Shown: positions 36,562 through 44,705 of the stretch, in pieces
Position numbering within the stretch: position 1 is the first letter of the stretch
How the letters are laid out: every line of letters begins with the position of its first letter
Source: Pseudomonas arsenicoxydans
GTDB taxonomy: Bacteria; Pseudomonadota; Gammaproteobacteria; Pseudomonadales; Pseudomonadaceae
Length of the DNA: 64,000 bases
Assembly: GCF_900103875.1 (NCBI RefSeq)
Contig: NZ_LT629705.1
Location: 1,378,501-1,442,500 of the forward strand
Direction of reading: 5' to 3'
Program-made: the position numbers and the translations under genes
The notes under the pieces: generated by a model
The model's input: only the letters and a program-made list of their open reading frames with translations
Told to the model about the DNA's origin: nothing
Databases searched by the model: none

Positions 36562-36587
36562 GGGTTTCAATCCTCGAAGGTCGGCTA

Positions 36588-36612
36588 GCTTGCCATGCTT
36601 GCCATGCTTGCC
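36588..36612. repeat. Short tandem repeat CTTGCCATG
   Basis: CTTGCCATG occurs twice and then once as CTTGCCGCG between the two divergent genes. It is too short to assign a role. Confidence 0.5.
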
Positions 36613-36666
36613 GCGACAGATGAATATCGCAGGCCCATAAAGTCTGTTTAGCGTCTGGAATAGTAC

Positions 36667-37614
36667 ATGCCTGCCACTTTCGACCCCGATCATCTGCGCG
36701 CCAGCTTGCGGCCATTGGCCGAGTGGCAGCCGCTTTCGGCAGAAGCCCTGGCGTACCAGCGGTTTTACGGGCTGGAATTTTCCGGACGAACGCTGCGCCG
36801 TGGTCTTGGGCGTTTTGAGGTCGATGGCTATCAAGTGGTCAGCCAGGTGTGGTGGCCCGAGCAAGCGAAGGCGACGCTGTTTCTGTTCCACGGCTTCTAC
36901 GATCACACCGGGCTCTATCGGCATGTGATCGAGTGGGCCCTGGATCAGGGCTTTGCGGTGATTGCCTGCGACTTGCCAGGCCATGGCCTGTCCAGTGGCG
37001 AGCGGGCGAGCATCAAGGATTTCGCCGAGTATCAGCACACCCTGCAAGGGTTGTTTGCCGACGCCGTGGCCCTCGATTTGCCGCAGCCGTGGCACTTGTG
37101 CGGGCAAAGTACCGGCGGGGCGATCGTGATCGATCATGTACTGAATCAGGGGGCGAGCAGCCCGGCCCAGGGGCAAGTGATTTTGCTCTCGCCACTGGTT
37201 CGGCCGCGTGCCTGGGGCTGGTCGCAGCTCAGCTATTACCTGCTCAAACCCTTCGTCAAAGCGATCGCCCGACGCTTCAGCGAGAACTCCAACGACCCTG
37301 ACTTCTTGCCGTTCCTGCAAGCCGATCCGTTGCAGCCGTTACGACTGCCTACTGCCTGGGTCGGTGCACTGGCGCGGTGGATCAAACGCATCGAGGCCGC
37401 ACCCAATAGTCCGCGACGGCCATTGATCGTGCAGGGACAATCGGACATGACGGTGGACTGGGAGCATAACCTTGAGGTGTTGAAGGCCAAGTTCGATCGG
37501 CCGCAGGTGCTGATGCTGCCTGAGGCGCGGCATCATCTGGCGAATGAGACGCTGGCGTTGCGGGAGGAGTATTTCGGGTTCTTGAGCAAGCGGATCAAAG
37601 GGCGGAATCTTTAG
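36667..37614 (+). CDS. Alpha/beta hydrolase (monoglyceride lipase/lysophospholipase type)
   Basis: 315 residues, no signal peptide. The nucleophile elbow is HLCGQSTGGAIVID with Ser148. The oxyanion motif is FLFHGFYDHTGLYRHVI. The late acid and His are likely in IVQGQSDMTVDWEHN and LPEARHHLANE. The S33/Hydrolase_4 pattern GHGLSSGERASIKDF is typical of lysophospholipase-like enzymes. Substrate is unknown. It is divergent from the thioredoxin-fold gene by 105 bp. Confidence 0.88.
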   Translation: MPATFDPDHLRASLRPLAEWQPLSAEALAYQRFYGLEFSGRTLRRGLGRFEVDGYQVVSQVWWPEQAKATLFLFHGFYDHTGLYRHVIEWALDQGFAVIACDLPGHGLSSGERASIKDFAEYQHTLQGLFADAVALDLPQPWHLCGQSTGGAIVIDHVLNQGASSPAQGQVILLSPLVRPRAWGWSQLSYYLLKPFVKAIARRFSENSNDPDFLPFLQADPLQPLRLPTAWVGALARWIKRIEAAPNSPRRPLIVQGQSDMTVDWEHNLEVLKAKFDRPQVLMLPEARHHLANETLALREEYFGFLSKRIKGRNL

Positions 37615-37635
37615 CGATCTATCAGGCGCCGAAGA

Positions 37636-38388
37636 CTACTGGGAAAGACTCGACGTCTCCTGTCCCACCGCCAGCCCTGCCCGAATCGCCGCCAACGCTG
37701 CCTGATAATAAGCCTTGCCCTCGGTAGACTCGGCAAACGTGGCGAATTCTTCCAGCTCTTCATCCGACAGATCGCGATAGACATACAGCAGCGTATTGTT
37801 CAGGTCAGCGCCGATCTGGTCCATCAAGCGCTGGCGCTGACCATTGAGCATCCCTTGCGCCTGACCATTGCCAAGCAATCCGGGAATCATCGAACTGAGG
37901 CTGTCCGCCGCGACGCCGGCAATCGCCAGACTGACCTCGGCACCGGCCTCGCGGGCGGGCAGGGCCTGGGCCAGATGGCCGATGATCAGTGTGCGGCTGT
38001 CACTGGCTTGAATCTTGGGTAACCCCTTGGCATTTTTCGCCAGCTGATCGCGACGGGTCGCCAGCAGTTCGGCGGCGACGATTTTTTTGCCCAAGGGGGA
38101 TTGAAAGAAGGTCAGTGCGGGTTTCGGATCGCTGAGGCTTTTGCGCAATTGTGCTTCGGCGCGCTGATCCACTGCCTGAGGAGCGAAACGCTGATTGCTA
38201 TTGTTGACCAGGGCCTGAAACACCGCCGGCGGCAGGCTGTTCTGGTAGCGCTGCTGCGCCGCCGAGAGCGCGTCGTTGAAATGCGCGCGCTGATCTGGCC
38301 AACCGGCGACCTTGTACAACTGGTCGTGGCCGTCTGCCCATGCGGGCAAAACACAGAGTATCAGCAGTGAAAAAAGCAAACGGCGCAT
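37636..38388 (-). CDS. DUF2059 domain secreted protein
   Basis: 250 residues from ATG 38388; an open frame 51 codons longer crosses the promoter region. Signal peptide MRRLLFSLLILCVLPAWA. The C-terminal ~60 residues (LLYVYRDLSDEELEEFATFA, STEGKAYYQAALAAI) match the DUF2059 pattern of periplasmic proteins of unknown role. The rest is helical and Gln/Ala-rich. Confidence 0.8.
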   Translation of the reverse strand: MRRLLFSLLILCVLPAWADGHDQLYKVAGWPDQRAHFNDALSAAQQRYQNSLPPAVFQALVNNSNQRFAPQAVDQRAEAQLRKSLSDPKPALTFFQSPLGKKIVAAELLATRRDQLAKNAKGLPKIQASDSRTLIIGHLAQALPAREAGAEVSLAIAGVAADSLSSMIPGLLGNGQAQGMLNGQRQRLMDQIGADLNNTLLYVYRDLSDEELEEFATFAESTEGKAYYQAALAAIRAGLAVGQETSSLSQ

Positions 38389-38511
38389 AGGGACTCCTGT
38401 CAGCAGGCGACTATTCTCCGTGCGGCTTTCGTACTTGTCGAGAATTCGTATCAGTAATCCGACAAATCCTCCGCTGCGCGGCTCTGTCGGATTTGCAGGC
38501 ACAGGAATACT

Positions 38512-39144
38512 ATGCGCGCCATGCAAATATCCTCTGATCACCCGCTGCTGTTACGTATCGTCGACGACCTGGCCGAACATGGCTGGTCGCAGCAGAATAT
38601 CTTCCTGCCTCTGGATCTGACCCGAGCACTGGCGGCTGAGTGCCGTAAACGTGCTGCCGAAGGCGAATTGGCTCCGGCGGCCGTCGGGCGCGGGCCGACG
38701 TCGGAGATTCGCGAGGGGATTCGTGGCGACCATATTCAGTGGCTTGAACCCGGTGAGAATGAGGCCTGCGACCGTTATCTGAGCTTGATGGACAGCCTGC
38801 GCGAGGCGATGAATCGCGGGTTGTTTCTGGGCCTGGAAGACTTCGAAAGCCATTTCGCGCTGTACCCGCCCGGCGCTTTCTACCTCAAGCATGTCGACCG
38901 TTTTCGCGATGACGATCGGCGCATGGTGTCGGCGGTGATCTACCTCAATGACGCCTGGTTGCCCCAGCACGGTGGTCAGTTACGCATGTACCTGGAGGGC
39001 GGCGTCGAACACGATGTGGTACCCACCGGCGGATGCCTGGTGGTGTTTCTGTCGGGCGAGGTGCCCCATGAAGTCCTGCCCGCGACCCGGGATCGCCTGT
39101 CGTTGACGGGTTGGTTCCGGCGTCGTGGTAACGAGCCGTTCTGA
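38512..39144 (+). CDS. 2OG-Fe(II) dioxygenase
   Basis: 210 residues; ATG 38512 has AGGA six bases upstream, and an in-frame ATG 9 bp further is an alternative. The prolyl-4-hydroxylase-type double-stranded β-helix shows the iron ligands His and Asp in FYLKHVDRFRDDDRR, the distal His in GEVPHEVLPATRDRLSLTGW, and the 2-oxoglutarate-binding Arg in that same segment. It probably hydroxylates a protein or amino acid side chain. DUF523 follows after 2 bp, so the two are co-transcribed. Confidence 0.88.
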   Translation: MRAMQISSDHPLLLRIVDDLAEHGWSQQNIFLPLDLTRALAAECRKRAAEGELAPAAVGRGPTSEIREGIRGDHIQWLEPGENEACDRYLSLMDSLREAMNRGLFLGLEDFESHFALYPPGAFYLKHVDRFRDDDRRMVSAVIYLNDAWLPQHGGQLRMYLEGGVEHDVVPTGGCLVVFLSGEVPHEVLPATRDRLSLTGWFRRRGNEPF

Positions 39145-39146
39145 GC

Positions 39147-39632
39147 ATGCAGAAAATTCTGGTAAGCCGCTGCCTGTTGGGCCACCGCGTACGTTACGAC
39201 GGCGGGGCAAGCGGGCCGTTTGATCAGCTTCAACAGTGGCTCGACGAAGGTCGGGTCGTGCCGTTGTGCCCGGAAGTCGCTGGAGGCTTGCCGACGCCCA
39301 GAGCGGCGGCGGAAATCCCGGGCGGGCAGGGCGCTGAAGTGCTCGATGGTCACGCCTCTGTCATCACCACCGAGGGTGAGGACGTCAGCGCCGAGTTTCT
39401 TTCGGGGGCTTATCAGGCATTGGAACTGGTGCAAAAGCACGGTATCCGGATTGCGGTGCTCAAGGCCAACAGCCCTTCGTGCGGGAATCTGTTGACGTAT
39501 GACGGTAGCTTCAGCGGCGTGAAAGTCAGTGGCGAGGGGGTGACGGCGGCGTTGCTCAAGCGCAATGGCGTTCAAGTCTTCAGTGAGTTGGAGCTGCCCG
39601 AAGCGGCGGCAGCGTTAGCCACACAAGACTAA
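39147..39632 (+). CDS. DUF523 family protein
   Basis: 161 residues. Conserved DUF523 features: SRCLLGHRVRYDG at the N-terminus, VVPLCPEVAGGLPTPR, and KANSPSCG with a conserved Cys, suggesting a metal or sulfur centre. Function unknown; it is often linked to YbgA-type domains. It starts 2 bp after the dioxygenase stop. Confidence 0.9.
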   Translation: MQKILVSRCLLGHRVRYDGGASGPFDQLQQWLDEGRVVPLCPEVAGGLPTPRAAAEIPGGQGAEVLDGHASVITTEGEDVSAEFLSGAYQALELVQKHGIRIAVLKANSPSCGNLLTYDGSFSGVKVSGEGVTAALLKRNGVQVFSELELPEAAAALATQD

Positions 39633-39649
39633 CGGACCCACACAAAACC

Positions 39650-39754
39650 CCTGTAGGAGCTGTCGAGTGAAACGAGGCTGCGATCTTCTGATCTTGTTTT
39701 TAAAAGGCAAAATCAAAAGATCGCAGCCTCGTTTCACTCGACAGCTTCTACAAG
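39650..39754. repeat. Long near-perfect inverted repeat (38-bp arms)
   Basis: Arms begin CCTGTAGGAGCTGTCGAGTG and end CACTCGACAGCTTCTACAAG, with about 36 of 38 positions paired and a loop of about 29 bases. It sits between the convergent DUF523 and solute-binding protein genes and could terminate both. It belongs to a GTAGGAGCTG repeat type distinct from the REP pairs. Confidence 0.85.
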
Positions 39755-39774
39755 GTTACTCATCAGCCCTGAGG

Positions 39775-40362
39775 TCAGGGTTTGGGCGCCACACTCGCCT
39801 CAGCCCCAAACCATTTCTGCTCCAGCGTCTGCAGTCGCCCATCCGTCTTGATCCGCTGCAAGGCGTTTTCCAGGCTGGCGTGAAACGCCGGGTTACCCTT
39901 CTGAAACGGAATCGCCAGGCTCACGGCCGGGGCCACTTTGGGCTTTTCTTCCGTCAGCGACTGCACCAGCAGGATTGAGCGCGGTGTCTCGTCTTTCTGC
40001 GCGATCAATTGCGCATGAGTGCGGATGTAAGGTTCGGTGAAGTCGAAACGATCCTTCAAATCCGGGGTCATTGCTATGTGGTTGATGGCGATGTCGTACT
40101 TGCCGGTTTCCACGCCGGACAACAGATCGCTGGAGTCAGTCACGACGAAGTCGGGCCGCACATCCAGTTCGCTGGCCAACAGTTGCCCCAGTTCGACCTC
40201 GAAGCCTGTGAGTTTGCCATCGTCCTTGAAATTGAACGGCGGTGTATTAGCCTCAAGGGCAATGCGCAACTCGCCACGGTCGTTTACATCGTCAATCAGT
40301 TCGGCATGAGCCAAAGGGCTCAAGAGGGGTAGCAGGCAGATCAGGCCAGGCAAAAAGCGCAT
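39775..40362 (-). CDS. Short amino-acid-type solute-binding protein
   Basis: 195 residues from ATG 40362 (signal peptide MRFLPGLICLLPLLSPLAHA). The first lobe is normal for SBP family 3: GELRIALEANTPPFNFKDDG, LTGFEVELGQLLASEL, DSSDLLSGVETGKYDIAINH. After THAQLIAQKDE only about 20 residues lead to AIPFQKGNPAFHASLENALQ, whereas usual family members have a further 60–70-residue second-lobe core. It may be a signalling or binding variant, or a shortened gene that still folds. No permease or ATPase is adjacent. Confidence 0.78.
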   Translation of the reverse strand: MRFLPGLICLLPLLSPLAHAELIDDVNDRGELRIALEANTPPFNFKDDGKLTGFEVELGQLLASELDVRPDFVVTDSSDLLSGVETGKYDIAINHIAMTPDLKDRFDFTEPYIRTHAQLIAQKDETPRSILLVQSLTEEKPKVAPAVSLAIPFQKGNPAFHASLENALQRIKTDGRLQTLEQKWFGAEASVAPKP

Positions 40363-40498
40363 GGTTACTCCTTTGAATACATTTATTGCGATGCTCTGAT
40401 TCAGGCTCGCTTTGCTATGGTTGTCGAGTGCCTTCGACAACAAATGGCCGTGAAGTTGTCATGGCCACGCCGATTTTACGGAAAAACTGGAGAAGAGA

Positions 40499-40924
40499 AT
40501 GAAAACGTTTATGTCACGAGCAGCATTCGCCGGGCTATTGCTGAGTGCATCGATGCTGGCGACGGCGTCTACGCCGGCCCCCAAGGGTGCAGAAGTGTTC
40601 ATCGTATCTCCCGAAGACGGCGCCACCGTCTCGCAAACCTTCACCGTCAAATTCGGCGTCAAGGATGTCTCGCTGGCTCCGGCCGGTGACGTGACCAAGA
40701 ATACCGGTCACCACCATCTGCTGATCGATGTCGACAACATGCCTGCCGCTGGCGCGCCGATTCCGAATGATGCCAACCACATGCACTTCGGCAAGGCTCA
40801 GACCCAAGCCGAGGTTAAACTGGCCCCGGGCAAGCACACCTTGCAACTGGAACTCGGTGACAGCGGCCACATGCCGTTCGATCCACCAATCGTGTCGAAG
40901 AAAATCACCGTCAACGTTAAATGA
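40499..40924 (+). CDS. DUF4399 domain periplasmic protein
   Basis: 141 residues. Signal peptide with cleavage after TAS near residue 24. The rest is a single β-sandwich-like domain: VFIVSPEDGATVSQTFTVKF, a conserved GHHHLLIDVD, then MHFGKAQTQAEVKL and GHMPFDPPIVSKKITV. The His cluster HHH plus MHF looks able to bind a metal. Function unknown. A GGAGAAGAG ribosome site precedes ATG 40499 and a terminator follows. Confidence 0.88.
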   Translation: MKTFMSRAAFAGLLLSASMLATASTPAPKGAEVFIVSPEDGATVSQTFTVKFGVKDVSLAPAGDVTKNTGHHHLLIDVDNMPAAGAPIPNDANHMHFGKAQTQAEVKLAPGKHTLQLELGDSGHMPFDPPIVSKKITVNVK

Positions 40925-40940
40925 CAGTGTAGCGCCCATG

Positions 40941-40971
40941 AAAAAGGAGCCCCGAGGGGCTCCTTTTTTTG
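40941..40971. terminator. Bidirectional Rho-independent terminator
   Basis: Stem AAAAAGGAGCCCC / GGGGCTCCTTTTT with flanking A- and T-runs, shared by convergent DUF4399 and serA. Confidence 0.95.
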
Positions 40972-40986
40972 TCGCTCAAGTTACTG

Positions 40987-42216
40987 TCAGAACAGAACGC
41001 GGCAACGGATGGTGCCGTTGATGTGCTGCAGCTTCTCTTGCGCCAGGTCCGAGTACTCGGCGTCGACGTCGATTACCACGTAGCCGACTTTCTCGTTGGT
41101 CTGCAGGAACTGACCGGAGATGTTGATGCCGTTTTCGGCGAAGACCTTGTTGATCTCGCTCATCACACCCGGGATGTTCTCGTGGATGTGCAGCAGACGG
41201 TGCTTGCCAGGGTGAGCCGGCAGGGCCACTTCCGGGAAGTTTACCGACGATACCGACGTACCGTTGTCGCTGTACTTGACCAGTTTTTCCGCCACTTCCA
41301 GACCGATGTTGGCTTGCGCCTCTGCGGTGGAGCCGCCGATGTGCGGGGTCAGGATCACGTTGTCCAGGCCACGCAGCGGGCTTTCGAACTCTTCGTCGTT
41401 GGAGCGAGGCTCCACCGGGAATACGTCGATGGCCGCGCCGATCAGGTGCTTGTCCTTGATCGCGTCCGCCAGGGCGTCCAGTTCGACCACGGTGCCGCGC
41501 GCGGCGTTGATCAGGATGCCGCCCTTCTTGATGGCGCGGATTTCCTTCTCGCCGATCATCCACTGGGTCGCAGCGGTTTCCGGAACGTGCAGGGTGACGA
41601 TGTCGGACATGCCCAGCAGTTCGTGCAGGTTGCCGACCTGGGTGGCGTTACCCAGTGGCAGCTTGGTCACGGTGTCGTAGAAGTACACCTGCATGCCCAG
41701 GCCTTCAGCCAGGACCGACAATTGAGTACCGATCGAACCGTAACCGACGATGCCCAGCTTCTTGCCGCGGATTTCGAAGGAGTTGGCAGCGCTCTTGATC
41801 CAGCCGCCACGGTGGCAGGAAGCGTTCTTCTCAGGGATGCCGCGCAGCAACAGGATCGCTTCGGCCAGCACCAGCTCGGCAACGGAGCGAGTGTTGGAGT
41901 ATGGCGCGTTGAACACCGCGATACCGCGTTCGCGAGCAGCGTTCAGATCGACCTGGTTGGTGCCGATGCAGAAACAGCCGACAGCGACCAGTTTCTTCGC
42001 GTGATCGAAGATTTCTTCGGTCAGTTGAGTGCGGGAGCGAATGCCGATGAAGTGCGCATCAGCGATCTTTTCCTTGAGCTGGGCTTCCGGCAGAGAACCT
42101 GTAAGGTACTCGATGCTGGTGTAGCCCGCCGCCTTGAGGACGTCGACAGCCGATTGGTGGACGCCTTCGAGAAGAAGGAACTTGATCTTGCTCTTATCGA
42201 GAGAAGTCTTGCTCAT
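40987..42216 (-). CDS. serA: D-3-phosphoglycerate dehydrogenase
   Basis: 409 residues from ATG 42216 (MSKTSLDKSKIKFLLLEGVH); the longer frame is not conserved. It oxidises 3-phosphoglycerate in serine synthesis. The NAD loop is GIVGYGSIGTQLSVLAEGLG. Catalytic residues lie in NAARGTVVELDAL (Arg), the Glu region, and LTPHIGGSTAEAQ (His). The C-terminal ~80 residues are an ACT domain for serine feedback (HENIPGVMSEINKVFAENGI). It is divergent from a D-2-hydroxyglutarate dehydrogenase, a known functional pair. Confidence 0.97.
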   Translation of the reverse strand: MSKTSLDKSKIKFLLLEGVHQSAVDVLKAAGYTSIEYLTGSLPEAQLKEKIADAHFIGIRSRTQLTEEIFDHAKKLVAVGCFCIGTNQVDLNAARERGIAVFNAPYSNTRSVAELVLAEAILLLRGIPEKNASCHRGGWIKSAANSFEIRGKKLGIVGYGSIGTQLSVLAEGLGMQVYFYDTVTKLPLGNATQVGNLHELLGMSDIVTLHVPETAATQWMIGEKEIRAIKKGGILINAARGTVVELDALADAIKDKHLIGAAIDVFPVEPRSNDEEFESPLRGLDNVILTPHIGGSTAEAQANIGLEVAEKLVKYSDNGTSVSSVNFPEVALPAHPGKHRLLHIHENIPGVMSEINKVFAENGINISGQFLQTNEKVGYVVIDVDAEYSDLAQEKLQHINGTIRCRVLF

Positions 42217-42416
42217 CTGCGTAAACCTGTATCCCGGAGAAAAATGGCAGGAAGCCAGCAGACGCTGACCCGGACGGCAAGAATGCCGTCGCCGCAGAAG
42301 GCCGTTGGGCACTATGCTGCGGGGTCGGTATGCTAGCATATGCACCCCGCTAAACACTCATTCCTGCGACGTGAAGCGTTCTCAGGATGACCATGAATTG
42401 TTCGAGAGTTCTGTCG

Positions 42417-43811
42417 ATGACCAATCCTGCCTTGATTGAAGAGCTGAAGACCCTGGTTGAGCCTGGCAAGGTGCTGACCGATGCCGACTCCCTGAATGCT
42501 TACGGTAAGGATTGGACCAAGCATTTCGCCCCGGCCCCGACTGCCATTGTGTTCCCCAAGACCACCGAGCAGGTCCAGGCCATTGTGCGCTGGGCCAATG
42601 AACACAAGGTGGCGCTGGTGCCATCCGGTGGTCGCACCGGGCTTTCCGCCGCGGCGGTTGCCGCCAACGGCGAAGTTGTTGTGTCCTTCGACTACATGAA
42701 CCAGATTCTCGAAGTGAACATGACCGACCGCACCGCGGTCTGCCAGCCTGGCGTGGTCACCGAACACTTGCAGAACGTCGCCGAAGAGAAAGGCCTGTAT
42801 TACCCGGTGGACTTCGCTTCGGCAGGTTCCAGCCAGATTGGCGGCAATATCGGCACCAATGCCGGTGGGATCAAGGTGATTCGCTACGGCATGACCCGCA
42901 ACTGGGTGGCTGGCATGAAGGTCGTTACCGGCAAGGGCGACCTGCTCGAACTAAACCGAGACCTGATCAAGAACGCCACTGGCTACGACATGCGTCAGCT
43001 GTTCATCGGCGCTGAAGGCACCCTTGGTTTTGTGGTCGAAGCCACCATGCGCCTGGACCGCGCCCCGAAAAACCTCACTGCGATGGTCCTCGGCACCACC
43101 GATTTCGACTCGATCATGCCGGTCCTGCACGCCTTCCAGAGCAAGCTCGACCTGACCGCCTTCGAATTCTTCTCCGATAAAGCCTTGGCCAAGGTCATGG
43201 CGCGCGGTGACGTGCCGGCGCCATTCGAAACTGATTGCCCGTTCTACGCGCTGCTGGAATTCGAAGCGACCACCGAAGAAGTGGCCAACCACGCCCTGGA
43301 AACCTTCGAACACTGCGTCGAGCAGGGCTGGGTGCTGGACGGCGTGATGAGCCAGAGCGAAACCCAACTGCAGAACCTGTGGAAGCTGCGCGAATACATC
43401 TCCGAAACCATTTCGCACTGGACGCCGTACAAGAACGACATTTCGGTCACCGTGTCGAAAGTCCCGGCGTTCCTGAAGGAAATCGACGCGATCGTCGGTG
43501 AACACTACCCGGATTTCGAAATCGTCTGGTTCGGCCACATCGGCGACGGCAACCTGCACTTGAACATCCTCAAGCCGGATAACCTGAGCAAAGACGAGTT
43601 CTTTGCCAAGTGCGCGACCGTGAACAAGTGGGTGTTCGAAACCGTCGAGAAGTACAACGGTTCGATCTCCGCCGAACACGGCGTGGGCATGACCAAGCGT
43701 GATTACCTGACCTACAGCCGCTCGCCGGTCGAGATCGAGTACATGAAAGCGGTCAAAGCGGTGTTCGACCCGAACGGAATCATGAACCCGGGCAAAATTT
43801 TCGCTGTTTGA
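42417..43811 (+). CDS. D-2-hydroxyglutarate dehydrogenase (FAD-linked)
   Basis: 464 residues from ATG 42417 (MTNPALIEEL); ATG 42387 in frame would add 10 residues. FAD_binding_4 domain: VPSGGRTGLSAAAVAANGEV, DFASAGSSQIGGNIGTNAGG, FIGAEGTLGFVVEATMRL. The C-terminal FAD-oxidase domain has WFGHIGDGNLHLNIL and SISAEHGVGMTKRDYL (metal/His ligands). In Pseudomonas stutzeri the equivalent enzyme re-oxidises D-2-hydroxyglutarate produced by SerA, making serine synthesis favourable. Divergence from serA fits that role, though a glycolate or D-lactate oxidase-like substrate cannot be excluded. Confidence 0.9.
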   Translation: MTNPALIEELKTLVEPGKVLTDADSLNAYGKDWTKHFAPAPTAIVFPKTTEQVQAIVRWANEHKVALVPSGGRTGLSAAAVAANGEVVVSFDYMNQILEVNMTDRTAVCQPGVVTEHLQNVAEEKGLYYPVDFASAGSSQIGGNIGTNAGGIKVIRYGMTRNWVAGMKVVTGKGDLLELNRDLIKNATGYDMRQLFIGAEGTLGFVVEATMRLDRAPKNLTAMVLGTTDFDSIMPVLHAFQSKLDLTAFEFFSDKALAKVMARGDVPAPFETDCPFYALLEFEATTEEVANHALETFEHCVEQGWVLDGVMSQSETQLQNLWKLREYISETISHWTPYKNDISVTVSKVPAFLKEIDAIVGEHYPDFEIVWFGHIGDGNLHLNILKPDNLSKDEFFAKCATVNKWVFETVEKYNGSISAEHGVGMTKRDYLTYSRSPVEIEYMKAVKAVFDPNGIMNPGKIFAV

Positions 43812-43848
43812 CTTTCGAACTTAAGAGCCACGAACCAGGAGTCGGTCA

Positions 43849-44514
43849 ATGAGCTATCAGCACCAGTATGTCGACGGCACGCGAATTCATTTCCCTGTGG
43901 GGAAAGTGGTGTGCATCGGCCGCAACTACGCCGAACACGCCAAGGAACTGGATAACCCGGTGCCTACCGAGCCGCTGCTGTTCATCAAGCCGGGCAGTTG
44001 CGTGGTGCCGCTGGAAGGCAGTTTCAGCATTCCGACCGAGCGCGGTTCGGTGCATTACGAAGCGGAAATTGCCGTGTTGATCGGCAAGCCTTTGTCGACC
44101 AAGCCAAGCCGTGAAGAAGTGCTGGATGCGATTTCCGGTTTTGCCCCGGCCCTGGACCTGACCCTGCGCGACAAGCAGGCCGAGCTGAAATCCAAAGGCT
44201 TGCCATGGGAAATCGCCAAGTCCTTCGACGGTGCGGCAGTGATTGCGCCGTTCGTGGCCGGCAGCACTTTTGCCGACCTGACCGACATCGGCATCCGCCT
44301 GACCATCAATGGCGAAGTGCGCCAGGATGGCAACAGCAAAGACATGCTCAACCCGATCGTGCCGATGATCCAGTACATGGCCGGCTGCTTCTCGCTGCAG
44401 GCCGGTGATGTGATCCTGACCGGCACGCCGGTGGGCGTGGGTCCGCTGAATGTCGGTGATGACATCGTGCTGGAATTGCCAGGCGCCAGCCGCTTCACCA
44501 GCAGCGTGCGCTAA
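43849..44514 (+). CDS. Fumarylacetoacetate hydrolase family protein
   Basis: 221 residues. FAH fold: VVCIGRNYAEHAKELDNPVP, LFIKPGSCVVPLEG, HYEAEIAVLIGKPL (metal-binding Glu pair) and ILTGTPVGVGPLNVGDDI. Close relatives act as acylpyruvate hydrolases or oxaloacetate decarboxylases/tautomerases. It follows the D2HGDH gene by 37 bp in the same direction, so it may handle an oxo-acid by-product. Ribosome site CAGGAGTC. Confidence 0.85.
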   Translation: MSYQHQYVDGTRIHFPVGKVVCIGRNYAEHAKELDNPVPTEPLLFIKPGSCVVPLEGSFSIPTERGSVHYEAEIAVLIGKPLSTKPSREEVLDAISGFAPALDLTLRDKQAELKSKGLPWEIAKSFDGAAVIAPFVAGSTFADLTDIGIRLTINGEVRQDGNSKDMLNPIVPMIQYMAGCFSLQAGDVILTGTPVGVGPLNVGDDIVLELPGASRFTSSVR

Positions 44515-44534
44515 CTGAAACACCGCAAAACCCT

Positions 44535-44558
44535 TGTGGGAGCGAGCCCGCTCCCACA
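44535..44558. repeat. Collapsed REP palindrome
   Basis: TGTGGGAGCG-AGCC-CGCTCCCACA, perfect 10-bp arms and a 4-base loop. It looks like two half-REPs fused with loss of the middle, and can act as a hairpin after the FAH gene. Confidence 0.7.
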
Positions 44559-44705
44559 TTTGTTTTTGTAGGCGACCCCCGTTGGGTCATCCCGCTATTT
44601 ACCGTTTTTTTCACATCGTCTCTGGATAATTCCGCGGGTCCTGGCCTACCAGCCAGCCCCACTTGTGCTATTACCTTTAGCCTGAATTTCTGGAACGCAC
44701 CCCGA

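Noticed and set aside
35983..37320. 445-codon minus frame that could extend the thioredoxin-fold gene
   Set aside because: The upstream 253 codons are antisense to the alpha/beta hydrolase. The internal ATG at 36561 begins a proper signal/anchor.
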